Shown here piece by piece: positions 8,036 to 18,849 of a DNA stretch of 64,000 nucleotides (position 1 is the first letter of the stretch; the number at the start of each line of letters is the position of its first letter). A program made the position numbers and the translations under genes. The stretch spans positions 41,545-105,544 of the forward strand of contig PMUP01000025.1 in NCBI GenBank assembly GCA_003166865.1. Reading direction: 5' to 3'. Below the pieces are notes generated by a model, which was not told the DNA's origin, did no database searches, and worked only from the letters and a program-made list of their open reading frames with translations. The DNA is from Bryobacterales bacterium. GTDB taxonomy: Bacteria; Acidobacteriota; Terriglobia; Bryobacterales; Bryobacteraceae.

Positions 8036-9604
8036 ATGCGGCAGCTCGTGGAAGATCTGCAAACTCTGGAAGACCGTCTGCGCCAAGGCGGCGGGGCCAA
8101 GCGCACCGAGAAGCAGCATCGCGATGGCAAGCTGACGGCGCGCGAGCGAATCACAAAGCTGCTGGATCCGGGGGCGATGTTCCTGGAAATCGGACTGCTG
8201 ATCGCCTACGACCGATACGATGGACAGGCGCCGGCCGCCGGAGTAGTCACCGGTGCGGGCAAGATCGAGGGCCGTCCCGCAATCATCGTGGCCAACGATG
8301 CCACGGTGAAAGCCGGTGCGTGGTGGCCGGAGACCATCACCAAGATTCTGCGCGCGCAGGAGATCGCGATGCGCAATCGCGTTCCGATCGTTTACCTGGT
8401 GGACTCGGCCGGAGTGAATCTGCCGTTGCAGGACGGCATCTTTCCCGGTCAGTACGGCGCGGCACGCATCTTCTACTACAATTCGCTGATGCGGCGCAGG
8501 CTGCATGTGCCACAAATCGCGGCGGTGATGGGCCCATGCATCGCCGGCGGCGCCTATTTGCCCGCTCTGAGCGACGTCATCATCATGGTGGAAGGCACCA
8601 GCTTCATGGGCCTGGGCGGTCCCAATCTCGTAAAGGGCGCGGTGGGACAAGTGATCGATGCGGAGTCGCTCGGCGGCGCGCACATGCACACCACGGTCAG
8701 CGGTGTAGCGCATTTCATGGCCAAGGATGACGCGGCATGTCTGGAACTCATCCGGCAGAGGTTTCGCGCTTTGCCGCCAGGTGCCCAAGCGCTGCAAGGC
8801 ACGGCACCGGAAAAACCCGCCGAAGGTTTGTACGACTTGATGCCCGCCGATCACCGGCTGCCGTACAACATCGAGGATGCGATCGCGCGAATATTCGATC
8901 GCGATGACTACCTGGAGTTTCAGCCGGCGCACGCGCCTGAACTACTGTGCGCGGATGCGAAGCTGTTCGGGCGTAGCGTGGCTGTGGTCGCGAATCGCCG
9001 CGGATTTCTCAAAACCGAGAGCGGAGCGCGCATCGGCGGAATTGTTTACACCGGGTCGGCGCGCAAAGTGGCGTACTTCGTCGAGAACGCAGAGCGAAAT
9101 GGCGTGCCGCTGATCTATCTTCAGGATGTTTCCGGTTTCATGGTGGGGGCGGAGGCCGAGCGCGAGGGAATCATTCGCGCGGGCGCCGAAATGGTGGAGA
9201 CCATGGCGTGCGCCACTGTTCCGAAGATCGTGCTCACGCTCAATCACGCGAGCGGCGCGGGATATTACGCCATGGCCGGCCAGGGCTTCGATCCGAATTT
9301 TACCTTCGGCTGGCCAACCGCGCGCATCGGCGTGATGGAGGGCGATTCGGCGGTGCAAGCGATTCATGGCCCCGAGCTTGAAAGGCTGAAAGCCCAGAGC
9401 CAAGCGGTTCCGGACGATCTCAAGGAACGGATCGAACAAACACGCGCGGACTACGATCGCTGGCTGGACGCGCGCTACGCCGCGGCGCGCGGGCACGTGG
9501 ATGCGCTGATCGATCCGCTGGAAACCCGGCGAGTGCTGGCCTTCGCACTGGAAATTTCGACCGCGCACGATCACCGCGAGCACTTGGCGTTGGAGACTTT
9601 GTAG
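8036..9604 (+). CDS. Acyl-CoA carboxylase, carboxyltransferase (beta) subunit, MCC/AtuC type
   Basis: A 522-residue biotin-dependent carboxyltransferase with both crotonase-fold halves. The N-half has GDL-type features and MGPCIAGGAYLPALSD; the C-half has FLQ-type FMVGAEAEREGIIRAGAEM and GAGYYAMAGQGFDPNF. The GGAYLPALSD signature is nearest to methylcrotonyl- and geranyl-CoA carboxylase beta subunits. It transfers CO2 from carboxybiotin to an acyl-CoA. I took the ATG at 8036; a GTG at 8012 in the same frame is possible. The longer in-frame extension back to 7454 only mirrors the Nudix gene. It is followed 16 bases later by the AtuA-like genes and converges on accC/accB, which could supply biotin carboxylase and biotin carrier. 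Confidence 0.85.
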   Translation: MRQLVEDLQTLEDRLRQGGGAKRTEKQHRDGKLTARERITKLLDPGAMFLEIGLLIAYDRYDGQAPAAGVVTGAGKIEGRPAIIVANDATVKAGAWWPETITKILRAQEIAMRNRVPIVYLVDSAGVNLPLQDGIFPGQYGAARIFYYNSLMRRRLHVPQIAAVMGPCIAGGAYLPALSDVIIMVEGTSFMGLGGPNLVKGAVGQVIDAESLGGAHMHTTVSGVAHFMAKDDAACLELIRQRFRALPPGAQALQGTAPEKPAEGLYDLMPADHRLPYNIEDAIARIFDRDDYLEFQPAHAPELLCADAKLFGRSVAVVANRRGFLKTESGARIGGIVYTGSARKVAYFVENAERNGVPLIYLQDVSGFMVGAEAEREGIIRAGAEMVETMACATVPKIVLTLNHASGAGYYAMAGQGFDPNFTFGWPTARIGVMEGDSAVQAIHGPELERLKAQSQAVPDDLKERIEQTRADYDRWLDARYAAARGHVDALIDPLETRRVLAFALEISTAHDHREHLALETL

Positions 9605-9620
9605 GGAGACTCTGTAGACG

Positions 9621-10955
9621 ATGATCCGAATCGCGAATGGGCAAGGCTTCTGGGGCGATTGGCTGGAAGCGCCCGTGCGGCTGGTTGAGCAGGGGCCGAT
9701 TGATTATCTCGCGCTCGATTATTTGGCCGAGATCACCATGTCGATTCTCCAGAAACAGAAGGAGGCCGATCCGAGTCTCGGCTACGCGCGCGATTTCCCG
9801 CCGTTGATTGCGCGCATCCAGCGGCGGCTTCGGGAGCGCGAGATCAAGGTGATCGCGAATGCCGGCGGCGTAAATCCGATTGCCTGCGCGCTGGAAGTGC
9901 GGCGCGTGGCGCCTTCGCTCAAGGTGGCCGTTGTGCTGGGCGATGATGTGTCCGGAAGATTGGACGAGTTTCTGGCGGCTGGGCACGCGATGAAGAACAT
10001 GGATACCGGCGAACCGCTGAGTACGATTCGCGATCGCATCTTGAGCGCGAATGCGTACATTGGGGCTTTCCCGCTGGCTGAAGCTTTGGAGGCTGGGGCC
10101 GATGTGGTGATCGCGGGACGCTGCACCGATACCGCGCTGTCTCTTGCTCCCATGATTCATCGCTTTGGCTGGAAGCCGGAGGAGTGGGATAAACTCGCGG
10201 CTGGAACAATTGCCGGACATATTGTCGAGTGTGGAGCTCAATGCACCGGCGGCAACTGCCAAGTCGACTGGCAGAGCATTCCGGACATGGCGAACATCGG
10301 CTATCCAATCATCGAGGCCGAACCCGACGGCAGATTCAACATCACCAAGCATGAAGGCACGGGCGGGCGCGTGTCCGTCGACGTGGTGAAAGAGCAACTG
10401 CTCTACGAGTTGGGCGATCCGAAGAATTACATCACGCCCGATTGCGTGGCCGATTTCACCAGCATCCAGCTAAAAGACGCTGGACCGGATCGGGTTCAGG
10501 TGTCGGACATCCGCGGCGGTCCGCGCCCGGAGATGTTGAAGCTTTCCATCGCCTATTCGTACGGATGGAAGGCGATCGGAACGCTGGTGTATAGCGCGCC
10601 GCAAGCTCTCGAAAAATCCAAAGCGGCCGATCGGATTGTGCGCGAGCGGCTGGATCAGCTCGGGCTGAAGTTCGAAGAGATCTACACCGAATTCTTCGGC
10701 GTGAATGCGTGCCACGGGCCGGTGGCCGTTCCGAATCCCGATCCGCCCGAGGTGCAGGTCCGAATTGGAGTGCGTGGGCAAGACCGGAAAGCTGTCGATC
10801 GCTTTACCCGTGAATTGATTCCGCTGGTGCTCAGCGGTCCGCCAACAGGCACAGGTTTCGGGGACGGCCGGCCGCCGGTGCGCGAGGTTGTGGCATACTG
10901 GCCCGCTCTGATTCCGCGCGAACTGATCCAGACCTCGGTAGAGGTGGTGGAATGA
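9621..10955 (+). CDS. AtuA-family protein (DUF1446)
   Basis: A 444-residue cytoplasmic protein of the acyclic terpene utilization AtuA family. Recognisable stretches are [14 protein letters not shown] at the start, [21 protein letters not shown] and [18 protein letters not shown]. AtuA is needed for citronellol/geraniol degradation in Pseudomonas, but its reaction is not established; in that pathway it is encoded beside geranyl-CoA carboxylase. Here too it follows a carboxyltransferase gene closely. Its stop overlaps the next start by 4 bases, so the two AtuA-type proteins are probably made together. Confidence 0.85.
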   Translation: MIRIANGQGFWGDWLEAPVRLVEQGPIDYLALDYLAEITMSILQKQKEADPSLGYARDFPPLIARIQRRLREREIKVIANAGGVNPIACALEVRRVAPSLKVAVVLGDDVSGRLDEFLAAGHAMKNMDTGEPLSTIRDRILSANAYIGAFPLAEALEAGADVVIAGRCTDTALSLAPMIHRFGWKPEEWDKLAAGTIAGHIVECGAQCTGGNCQVDWQSIPDMANIGYPIIEAEPDGRFNITKHEGTGGRVSVDVVKEQLLYELGDPKNYITPDCVADFTSIQLKDAGPDRVQVSDIRGGPRPEMLKLSIAYSYGWKAIGTLVYSAPQALEKSKAADRIVRERLDQLGLKFEEIYTEFFGVNACHGPVAVPNPDPPEVQVRIGVRGQDRKAVDRFTRELIPLVLSGPPTGTGFGDGRPPVREVVAYWPALIPRELIQTSVEVVE

Positions 10956-11284
10956 AAATCCCGCTCTCGCGCATCGCGCACGCCCGCTCCGGCGATAAGG
11001 GCGACACGTCTAATATTGGCGTCATCGCATTCGATCCGCGTCATTATCCCGTGTTGGCGCGCGAAGTGACTTCCAAACGCGTCAAACAATTCTTTGGCGA
11101 AATGGTGAAGGGTCAAGTGGAGCGCTACGAGCTGCCGAATCTCGGCGCCTTGAATTTTCTGTTGCACGATGCACTGGGCGGAGGCGGGACTTTGTCTTTG
11201 CGAATCGACGCGCAGGGCAAGACCCTTGGCGCCGCGCTATTACGCCTGGAAATCGAAGTTAGCGAGAGCGAGCTCGCGAGCTAA
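10952..11284 (+). CDS. AtuA-like small (ferredoxin-fold) domain protein
   Basis: A 110-residue protein beginning [23 protein letters not shown], the hallmark of the small domain that is fused to the C-terminus of AtuA in some bacteria. Here it is a separate gene with a 4-base ATGA overlap with the AtuA gene, so it is probably the partner subunit of that protein. Its 3' end overlaps the end of the convergent accC by 26 bases. The molecular function is unknown. Confidence 0.8.
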   Translation: MKIPLSRIAHARSGDKGDTSNIGVIAFDPRHYPVLAREVTSKRVKQFFGEMVKGQVERYELPNLGALNFLLHDALGGGGTLSLRIDAQGKTLGAALLRLEIEVSESELAS

Positions 11285-12605
11285 GAAACGACGTATCGAA
11301 TTGGCCCGAGATGAAGTCGGGATCCTGCATGATGCGTTGATGCAGAGGGATGGTGGTGTAGATGCCTTCCACCACGAACATGTCCAGCGCGCGGCGCATA
11401 CGGGCGATTGCTTCTGTCCGATCGTGTCCGTATGCGATCAATTTGGCGACCAATGAATCGTAGAAGGGCGGAATCACGTAATCGGTATAGGCCGCGGTAT
11501 CCACGCGAATGCCGACGTCGCCCGGTAGATTCAGCGCGGTGATCCGGCCGGGTGATGGCGCGAACGTCTCGGGATTCTCGGCGTTGATCCGGCACTCGAT
11601 CGCATGGCCCCGGACCGTGACCGGCTGCCGGATGATTTCAGGGAGCTTGTAGCCCGCTGCGATCAGAATCTGGCTCTTCACCAGATCGATTCCGGTGATC
11701 GCCTCCGTTACCGGATGTTCCACTTGAATGCGCGCGTTCACTTCGATGAAGTAGAGATTGCCAGTGCGATCCATCAGGAATTCGATGGTGCCTGCGTTGG
11801 TGTAGCCAATCTTCGTCATGGCCGCGCACAGCCGTGCTCGCATCTTCTCGCGAAGCTCCCCGCTCACGGCCGGCGATGGCGCTTCTTCGAGCAGCTTCTG
11901 ATGCCGCCGCTGAATGGAGCAATCGCGCTCGCCCAGAATCTCGACACTGCCGTGCTCGTCGGCCAGCACCTGAAACTCGATGTGCCGCGGCGACTCAACC
12001 AGCTTCTCCATGTAAACGTCTTGCGATGAGAACGCAGCGCCGGCTTCCTGCTGCGCTTGCGTCAACAATGATGGCAACTCGGAGGCCTCATGAACCATGC
12101 GCATACCGCGCCCGCCGCCACCGGCCGACGCTTTTAGCATCACCGGATATCCAATGCGGGCGGCCGTCTCCAGGCCCTCCTCCGCGCTCTGAAGAATTCC
12201 ATCCGATCCGGGCAGGATAGGAACACCGCACTCTGCCATCGCGGCGCGCGCATGCTGCTTCAATCCCATGGCGCGGGTGACGGCGGGCTTCGGTCCGATA
12301 AATTTGATTTCCGACGCCTCGCACACTTCGGCGAAATCCGCGTTTTCACTCAAGAATCCGTAGCCGGGATGAATGGCATCGACGTTCGTGATTTCGGCCG
12401 CGCTGATCACCGAAGGAATGTCGAGATAACTGCGCGAGCTTTTGGCGGGACCAATGCAGATGGCCTCATCGGCAAATCGCACGTGCAGGCTGTGGCGATC
12501 GGCCTCCGAGTAAACGGCCACCGTCTTGATGCCCAGATCCTTGCAGGCGCAGATGATGCGAACGGCGATTTCGCCTCGATTGGCGATCAGGATTTTCTGG
12601 AACAT
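11259..12605 (-). CDS. accC: Biotin carboxylase
   Basis: A 448-residue ATP-grasp enzyme that carboxylates the biotin on AccB using bicarbonate and ATP. It shows the N-terminal [13 protein letters not shown] motif, the ATP-binding loop GGGGRGM (~residue 165), and the conserved block [17 protein letters not shown] containing the metal-binding Glu and catalytic Arg. Length matches AccC. It lies 29 bases downstream of accB on the same strand, the standard accBC order; the gap holds a 14-bp tandem duplication. It may serve fatty-acid synthesis (acetyl-CoA carboxylase), the convergent MCC-like carboxyltransferase, or both. accA and accD are not in the window. Confidence 0.95.
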   Translation of the reverse strand: MFQKILIANRGEIAVRIICACKDLGIKTVAVYSEADRHSLHVRFADEAICIGPAKSSRSYLDIPSVISAAEITNVDAIHPGYGFLSENADFAEVCEASEIKFIGPKPAVTRAMGLKQHARAAMAECGVPILPGSDGILQSAEEGLETAARIGYPVMLKASAGGGGRGMRMVHEASELPSLLTQAQQEAGAAFSSQDVYMEKLVESPRHIEFQVLADEHGSVEILGERDCSIQRRHQKLLEEAPSPAVSGELREKMRARLCAAMTKIGYTNAGTIEFLMDRTGNLYFIEVNARIQVEHPVTEAITGIDLVKSQILIAAGYKLPEIIRQPVTVRGHAIECRINAENPETFAPSPGRITALNLPGDVGIRVDTAAYTDYVIPPFYDSLVAKLIAYGHDRTEAIARMRRALDMFVVEGIYTTIPLHQRIMQDPDFISGQFDTSFLSSRARSR

Positions 12606-12610
12606 ATCAC

Positions 12611-12638
12611 CTGGGACACATCAACTGGGACACATCAA
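12611..12638. repeat. 14-bp tandem duplication between accB and accC
   Basis: CTGGGACACATCAA occurs twice head to tail, the second copy covering the accB stop codon (12635-12637). The repeat fills almost the whole accB-accC gap. It is perfect, so it is likely a recent slippage duplication; the spacing to the accC start would be altered by it. Confidence 0.8.
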
Positions 12639-13078
12639 TGTGGACGAATGGCGAACAGGGCCTCTCCGTACTCCACCGGGCGGCCACTTTCCATCAGTTT
12701 GGCCACCACGGTTCCGGCAACTTCCGACTCGATTTCGTTCATGAGCTTCATCGATTCGATGATGCACATCACTTGCCCAGGTTCCACTGCATCCCCCACC
12801 TTCACGAACGGCGGGTCGCCGGGCTTAGGCGATTCGTAATACGTTCCAACGATCGGCGACTTGACAATGTGCTCGCTCGCGTTGGGCGCTGCCGTGGCAC
12901 CCGGTTGCCCTGTCTCCACGAGTGTCGTCGCCTTGGCGTCGGCCGAAGCCGCGATCTCCTGCTTGGGTTCCAGCGTGCGCCGGATGCGGACGCGGTCCTC
13001 GCCACGCTCGATCTCCAGCTCAGCGATGCCGCTTTCGATCACCAACTGTATCAGCTCTTTGATCTCGTCGTTCGACAT
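12635..13078 (-). CDS. accB: Biotin carboxyl carrier protein of acetyl-CoA carboxylase
   Basis: A 147-residue protein. The N-terminal helix (MSNDEIKELIQLVIESGIAELEIERG) is typical of AccB, followed by an Ala/Thr/Pro-rich linker and a C-terminal biotinyl domain. The biotin-accepting Lys is in ESMKLMNEIES (~residue 113), and the upstream GTYYESPKPGDPPFVKVGD block marks the AccB subfamily. It is carboxylated by AccC and carries CO2 to the carboxyltransferase. It starts directly after the M24 peptidase stop (1 base), so it is probably part of a longer leftward transcript. Confidence 0.94.
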   Translation of the reverse strand: MSNDEIKELIQLVIESGIAELEIERGEDRVRIRRTLEPKQEIAASADAKATTLVETGQPGATAAPNASEHIVKSPIVGTYYESPKPGDPPFVKVGDAVEPGQVMCIIESMKLMNEIESEVAGTVVAKLMESGRPVEYGEALFAIRPH

Positions 13079-13079
13079 T

Positions 13080-14144
13080 CTAGAGAAGTCTTAGCTCCTT
13101 GGAAGTGGGCGTGAGAACTTCGCAGCCATTCTTGGTTACCAACACAGTGTCTTCGATGCGAATGCCTCCGAAATCGCGGATGTAGGCGCCCGGCTCAATT
13201 GTTATAGCCATGCCGGGTTCGAGTTTCGTTTTGTCGCGGCGGCCCAGACGCGGCCCTTCGTGAATCTCAAGCCCCAAGCCGTGGCCCGTGGAGTGCACGA
13301 ACTCTTTTCCCAGGCCTTCGGTTTCAAGCACGCGGCGAGCCGCGCGATCCACTTGCGCAGCGGTGATTCCCGGGCGCACCGCGTCAATGGCCGCGAGTTG
13401 AGCTTTCAACACCGCGTTGTACATCCCGCGCACGCGGCGGCTAGGCCGGCCAAAGAACAATACGCGCGTCATGTCGCTCATGTAGCCGTCCTGGCACGCG
13501 CCCATATCAATTAATAGTAATTCATCGTTCGCGAGCTTCCGCGCGGTGGGCTGCGCGTGCGGCAGCGCCGATCGCGATCCGATGGCAACGATGGTTTCGA
13601 ATGCGGCCTTTTCAGCTCCGAGCCGCCGCATCTGGTATTCGAGCTCCGCGGCAATCGCGGATTCCGGGGCGCCCAGCCGGATGGACCGCGTGGCTTTTTC
13701 GAACGCCTCGGAGTTTGTCAGCACGCTGCGGCGAATCTGCGCGATCTCGCCCGAGGACTTGATCATTCGAAATTTTTCGACCACCGGGCCGATCGGCTTG
13801 AGCCTCACGCCCTTGGGCAGCGATTCGCCAAGCCGCTGATGCATTTCGTACAGCATCCGCGAGGCTTCAAACCCCATGCGCTTCCAGCGGCGCTTACGAA
13901 TCGTTTGGACCGCCGCTTGATCGAGTGGAGTCTTGGTGACGGTCTTGACTTCGCACCTACATTCTTCCGCGGCCTGAATGGTGAAGCGCGGATCGGTGAA
14001 CAGCGTTTGTGAATCGGGCGTGAGCAGCAGCAGGCCGTTGTCTCCCGTGAAGCCGCTCAAGTAGCGAACATTCGGAGGCGACGAGACGAGTAGCGCATCG
14101 ATCTTCAGCTCGGCAAATGGAATGGCTGCGCGATCAGCTAACAC
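13080..14144 (-). CDS. M24B Xaa-Pro dipeptidase/aminopeptidase
   Basis: A 354-residue metallopeptidase with the creatinase/aminopeptidase P layout. The N-domain starts IDALLVSSPPNVRYLSGFTG. The metal ligands are visible: two Asp in LLLIDMGACQDGYMSDMTR, a His in HSTGHGLGLEIHEGP, and Glu residues in ITIEPGAYI and GIRIEDTVLV. It releases N-terminal residues that precede proline, in the cytoplasm. It sits immediately upstream of accB, an arrangement also found in Gram-positive and other bacteria where a pepQ-like gene precedes accBC (efp, usual in such clusters, is absent here). It overlaps the upstream oxidoreductase gene by 11 bases. Confidence 0.9.
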   Translation of the reverse strand: MLADRAAIPFAELKIDALLVSSPPNVRYLSGFTGDNGLLLLTPDSQTLFTDPRFTIQAAEECRCEVKTVTKTPLDQAAVQTIRKRRWKRMGFEASRMLYEMHQRLGESLPKGVRLKPIGPVVEKFRMIKSSGEIAQIRRSVLTNSEAFEKATRSIRLGAPESAIAAELEYQMRRLGAEKAAFETIVAIGSRSALPHAQPTARKLANDELLLIDMGACQDGYMSDMTRVLFFGRPSRRVRGMYNAVLKAQLAAIDAVRPGITAAQVDRAARRVLETEGLGKEFVHSTGHGLGLEIHEGPRLGRRDKTKLEPGMAITIEPGAYIRDFGGIRIEDTVLVTKNGCEVLTPTSKELRLL

Positions 14145-15087
14145 TGAGCAGCAGCTTTCCGGTGGTCTTGCGGCTTTCCAGATCGCGATGCGCTTCGGCG
14201 GCGTCCGCGAGTGGATAGACCTTGTGGATGTGCAGCCTCAGTTTGCCTTGGCCGATCCAATTCAGGACATCGTTGGCGCGCCAATCCAGCTCGTCGGCAG
14301 TGGAGGAATAGTTCGCGAGCGAAGGACGGGTCAGATACAGCGAACCCTTCTGGCTCAGAATGAGGGGAGCAAAATCCGGCACCGGTCCGCTGGCATTGCC
14401 AAAGCTCACCATCATGCCGCGCGGGCGCAGGCAATCGAGGCTTTTCATAAAGGTCGACTGGCCGACGGAGTCATAAACTACGTGCATGCCCTTCGCCTTG
14501 GCCGTGAAGTCCTCCTTGGTGTAAATGATCACTTCGTCGGCGCCGCAATCCTTGGCTTGTTTGGCTTTTTCTTCGGTGCCGACGGTTCCGACAACATGCG
14601 CGCCCAGCATCTTCGCCATCTGCACGATCAACCTCCCGGTTCCCCCGGCCGCGGCGTGGATCAGGCACGAATCGCCCGGCTTCAGCGGATAGGTGGAGTG
14701 CGTCAGGTAGTGCGCGGTCATGCCTTGCAGCATCGCTGCCGCCCCAGTTTGAAAATCGACGGAGGCTGGAATCTTCACCAGTTGCCAGGCGGGCACCACT
14801 GCGTATTCGGCGTAAGAACCGCGCGCCATCGCGTACGCGACGCGATCGCCGGCCGCGACGTTTGTGACATCCGGACCAACAGCTTCCACGGTCCCCGCGC
14901 CTTCACTGCCCAACACGATCGGCGGCGGAGCCGGATAAACTCCCTTGCGAAAATACACGTCGATGTAATTGACGCCCGACGCGACAATCTTGACGAGTGC
15001 CTGGCCCGCGCCCGGCGAGGGTTTCGGAAGGTCAGCATATTTCAAGTTTTCGACGCCACCCGTCTGTTCAACATAGACTGCCTTCAT
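14134..15087 (-). CDS. NADPH:quinone oxidoreductase (zeta-crystallin type MDR)
   Basis: A 317-residue zinc-free medium-chain dehydrogenase. It has the GroES-like N-domain (MKAVYVEQTGGVENLKYADL; VLGSEGAGTVEAVGPDV) and the Rossmann domain with AAAGGTGRLIVQMAKMLGA, the NADPH-binding motif of quinone reductases. It probably reduces quinones or related enones with NADPH in the cytoplasm. The start at 15087 is where the conserved domain begins; the in-frame extension to 15261 has no homology. It overlaps the upstream gene by 4 bases and the peptidase downstream by 11. Confidence 0.88.
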   Translation of the reverse strand: MKAVYVEQTGGVENLKYADLPKPSPGAGQALVKIVASGVNYIDVYFRKGVYPAPPPIVLGSEGAGTVEAVGPDVTNVAAGDRVAYAMARGSYAEYAVVPAWQLVKIPASVDFQTGAAAMLQGMTAHYLTHSTYPLKPGDSCLIHAAAGGTGRLIVQMAKMLGAHVVGTVGTEEKAKQAKDCGADEVIIYTKEDFTAKAKGMHVVYDSVGQSTFMKSLDCLRPRGMMVSFGNASGPVPDFAPLILSQKGSLYLTRPSLANYSSTADELDWRANDVLNWIGQGKLRLHIHKVYPLADAAEAHRDLESRKTTGKLLLSVS

Positions 15088-15632
15088 AGTGTTCGTAGAC
15101 TCCTTCGAAAATGAACAGCGATTGCGTACAAGATCAGGTATAGCAGGCTGAACGGGAATAAGACCACTCGCGCGAGCGTGCGGACGGCTCCCGAGCCGGT
15201 AAGACCGGCGCGATACAGAATGAAATAGCGGATCTGAGCGAGATGCCCGTGGTCGAGCCAAAAGTAGTCCCCGTTTTCATTGACCACGAACACCTTGCCG
15301 GGAAGCCGCGCAGCCAGCGCCCATTTCCATTTGGTCATGATGGCCTCGGCGGAGCAAATGATGCCGAGGACGACGTAACCGTTGCCGTCGAGTTCGTCAT
15401 AGAGGCGCTGCCGCGAGCGGCTATCGGGATAATCGGTGACGCGATACACCGCGCCCCGATCCAAGCGGAAGTTTTTCGGCACGCCACCGTAGCAGGTGAC
15501 GAGATCGCATGTCATTTGAGGATAATCCCGGTAGAAATACGGCAGCAGATATTCGAATAGCTCGCGGCTGCCGCTTTCGATAAGGAGCACGCGCGAGAAC
15601 GGCGGACTGGATCGAGTGAAGAAGTGGCGCAT
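15084..15632 (-). CDS. Hypothetical protein with C-terminal membrane helix
   Basis: A 182-residue protein that I do not recognise with confidence. The N-terminal 130 residues form a Rossmann-like pattern (FSRVLLIESGSRELFEYLLPYFY; CDLVTCYGGVP; GYVVLGIICSAEAIM; KVFVVNENGDYFWLD) and the last 40 residues contain a hydrophobic segment (VVLFPFSLLYLILYAIAV) followed by basic residues. It could be a small membrane-anchored relative of glycosyltransferases, but no catalytic motif is evident. Coupled by a 4-base overlap to the quinone oxidoreductase. Confidence 0.6.
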   Translation of the reverse strand: MRHFFTRSSPPFSRVLLIESGSRELFEYLLPYFYRDYPQMTCDLVTCYGGVPKNFRLDRGAVYRVTDYPDSRSRQRLYDELDGNGYVVLGIICSAEAIMTKWKWALAARLPGKVFVVNENGDYFWLDHGHLAQIRYFILYRAGLTGSGAVRTLARVVLFPFSLLYLILYAIAVHFRRSLRTL

Positions 15633-15644
15633 CGGCGCGGATGG

Positions 15645-16154
15645 CTAGGTCAGCTCGAAAAATGCGGCCACGGGAGTGGAGAAGCCGGGCAGGGTTGCAT
15701 CTTCGATGATCTGATCGGCCTTTGCTCGGTGGATTGAATCGGCAAGGTGGACCATAACGGACCGGGCGTCTGGATAAACAACCCATACTGATTTAGAGCC
15801 GTGACTTAAATACACGTCAATCTTTTGTCTTAGATGGATCTCAAGGTCGGTCGGCGAAATAACTTCGATAGCCAAATCGGGGGCGCCTTGGATATACGTG
15901 TCCCTGGGGTCCAGGCGGGCGAGAGCCACCACGCTAATGTCAGGCACGAAAACGTTGCCGGGACTGGCAACGAACGCTGTGAGCGGCAGTACCTTCAGGC
16001 CAAGGCTGCGGTTGGCAGAAATATAGGCAAACAGAATCTCCAAAAGGTTATTACGGATGATGTCGTGCTGCGCTGGTGGCGGAGGCTGAGTAGCCTCGGG
16101 CATCGCCAGGAACTGACCGGACGTGAGGAGGGTGGTCGCCGCCATCGCTACCAT
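15645..16154 (-). CDS. Uma2 family protein (PD-(D/E)XK nuclease fold)
   Basis: A 169-residue member of the Uma2/DUF820 family. The fold signature is present: VFVPDISVVAL, LAIEVISPTDLEI and LRQKIDVYLSHGSKSVWVVYP, giving the Asp, Glu and Lys of a restriction-endonuclease-like active site. The family is common in Cyanobacteria and Acidobacteria as scattered copies; biological role is unclear and a transposon-derived origin is often suspected. The start at 16154 gives the normal family length; the ORF extends further upstream without homology, overlapping cimA antisense. Confidence 0.8.
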   Translation of the reverse strand: MVAMAATTLLTSGQFLAMPEATQPPPPAQHDIIRNNLLEILFAYISANRSLGLKVLPLTAFVASPGNVFVPDISVVALARLDPRDTYIQGAPDLAIEVISPTDLEIHLRQKIDVYLSHGSKSVWVVYPDARSVMVHLADSIHRAKADQIIEDATLPGFSTPVAAFFELT

Positions 16155-16183
16155 TCTAGCGCGCAGGGCTGAACTGTCGGAGC

Positions 16184-17782
16184 TCAAACGCCCCAACAGT
16201 AGTCTTCCACAACCTTGTCGACGTTTTCGTCTTGCTCGGTCAGGCGCATCAACTCCAGGCGGATAGCGTCCACCAGCGCGCCCCAGCTCGCTTCGATTAC
16301 GTTGTCGGAGACGCCGACGGTGGCCCAGCTCCGGCGATGATCCGACCATTCGACCAGCACCCGAACCTTCGCGGCCGTGCCCTTCTTGGGTTCCAGCACG
16401 CGAACCTTGTAGTCGGTCAGCCGGACGTCTTTCACCTGCGGATACACATTGGAAAGGCACTGGCGCAGGCACAAATCGAGCGCGTTCATGGGACCTTGGC
16501 CGGTGGCGCTGGCCGTATGAACGCTGTCTTGGATGCGCAGCGTGACCGTGGCCGTCGTTCCGCCCACCAGCCGCGTGGTGACGTCGTAGTTCACCACATC
16601 GAAGACGCTCCAGCCGGGATGCAGCGCCTCGCGGACCAGCAGCTCGAAAGTGCCTTCGGCCGCCTCCAGTTCATAGCCCTGATGTTCCAGGTCCTTGATG
16701 CGTTCCAGCAATTGGCGCCGCGCATCGGCATCCAGACGCTCGGCCAATCCGTGCTGCTTCAATTTGTAGAGCACATTGCCGCGGCCCGACAGATCGCTGA
16801 GCAGAACACGCTGCCGGTTGCCGATCGTCTCCGGTTTTACGTGCTCGTATGTCGACGAATCTTTCAACACAGCGCTGACATGCACGCCCCCTTTGTGGGC
16901 AAACGCGCTGTGGCCGACGTACGGCTGATCGTTGCGCATCGGCAGATTCGCCAGCTCGGCGATGTAGCGCGCCGCCGTGCTCAACGTTTGCAAATTTTCC
17001 TTACCGATCGTGGTGTGGCCAAGCTTCAGTTCGAGATTCGCGATGATCGACACCAGGTTCGCGTTGCCGCAGCGCTCGCCATAGCCGTTGATGCAGCCTT
17101 GCACATGCGTGCAGCCGGCTTCCACCGCGGCCATCGTATTGGCCACCGCGACATCGCAATCGTTGTGCGTGTGGATGCCGATCACGCCATCGAACCGCTT
17201 GCGGACTTCCGAGACCACTTCCACGATCCGGTGCGTGAGGTTGCCGCCGTTGGTGTCGCATAGGCAGAGCACATCGGCGCCCGCCTTTTTCGCGGCTTCC
17301 AGCGTGCGCAGCGCGAACTCGGCGTTGGCGTTATAACCGTCGAAGAAGTGCTCGGCGTCGTACACGACTTCGCGGCCGTGGTCTTTCAGATATTTTACGG
17401 TCTCCCCGATCAGCTTCAGATTCTGCCCTTCGTCGATGCCCAGCGCCCGACGGACATGCAGATCCCAGCTCTTGCCGAAAATGGAGATTGCCGGGGTCTC
17501 CGCATCCAGCAGCGCTCGCACGTTCGGATCCTGTTCCACCGTGTTCTTCGCGAAGCGCGTGGAGCCGAACGCCGTCAGCCGGGCGTGCTTGAACTTGACG
17601 TCTTGGGCGCGCTTGAAAAACTCCTTGTCCTTCGGATTGGAGTTGGGCCATCCGCCCTCAATGTAGTCGATCCCCAGCTCGTCCAGCTTCTGCGCGATGA
17701 TGAGTTTGTCGTCGACAGAGAATGAGACAGCCTCGCCCTGAGTGCCATCCCGGAGCGTTGTATCGAAAGTTTGAATGCGCAT
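16184..17782 (-). CDS. cimA: Citramalate synthase
   Basis: A 532-residue enzyme of the isopropylmalate/homocitrate synthase family. It has the FDTTLRDGTQGE active-site start, the metal-binding HTHNDCDVAVAN block, CINGYGERCGNAN, and a C-terminal LeuA-dimer regulatory domain (from ~residue 390; VNYDVTTRLVGGTTATVTL). The TLRDGTQGE variant and FDGYNANAEFALRTL separate CimA from LeuA. It condenses pyruvate with acetyl-CoA to (R)-citramalate, the entry to isoleucine without threonine. It is the last gene of the ilv operon, 4 bases after ilvC, so its expression should follow the leader attenuator. The C-terminal domain predicts feedback inhibition, probably by isoleucine. Confidence 0.92.
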   Translation of the reverse strand: MRIQTFDTTLRDGTQGEAVSFSVDDKLIIAQKLDELGIDYIEGGWPNSNPKDKEFFKRAQDVKFKHARLTAFGSTRFAKNTVEQDPNVRALLDAETPAISIFGKSWDLHVRRALGIDEGQNLKLIGETVKYLKDHGREVVYDAEHFFDGYNANAEFALRTLEAAKKAGADVLCLCDTNGGNLTHRIVEVVSEVRKRFDGVIGIHTHNDCDVAVANTMAAVEAGCTHVQGCINGYGERCGNANLVSIIANLELKLGHTTIGKENLQTLSTAARYIAELANLPMRNDQPYVGHSAFAHKGGVHVSAVLKDSSTYEHVKPETIGNRQRVLLSDLSGRGNVLYKLKQHGLAERLDADARRQLLERIKDLEHQGYELEAAEGTFELLVREALHPGWSVFDVVNYDVTTRLVGGTTATVTLRIQDSVHTASATGQGPMNALDLCLRQCLSNVYPQVKDVRLTDYKVRVLEPKKGTAAKVRVLVEWSDHRRSWATVGVSDNVIEASWGALVDAIRLELMRLTEQDENVDKVVEDYCWGV

Positions 17783-17786
17783 GGAA

Positions 17787-18836
<1,050 letters not shown>

Positions 18837-18849
18837 CTAATGTGTCTTT

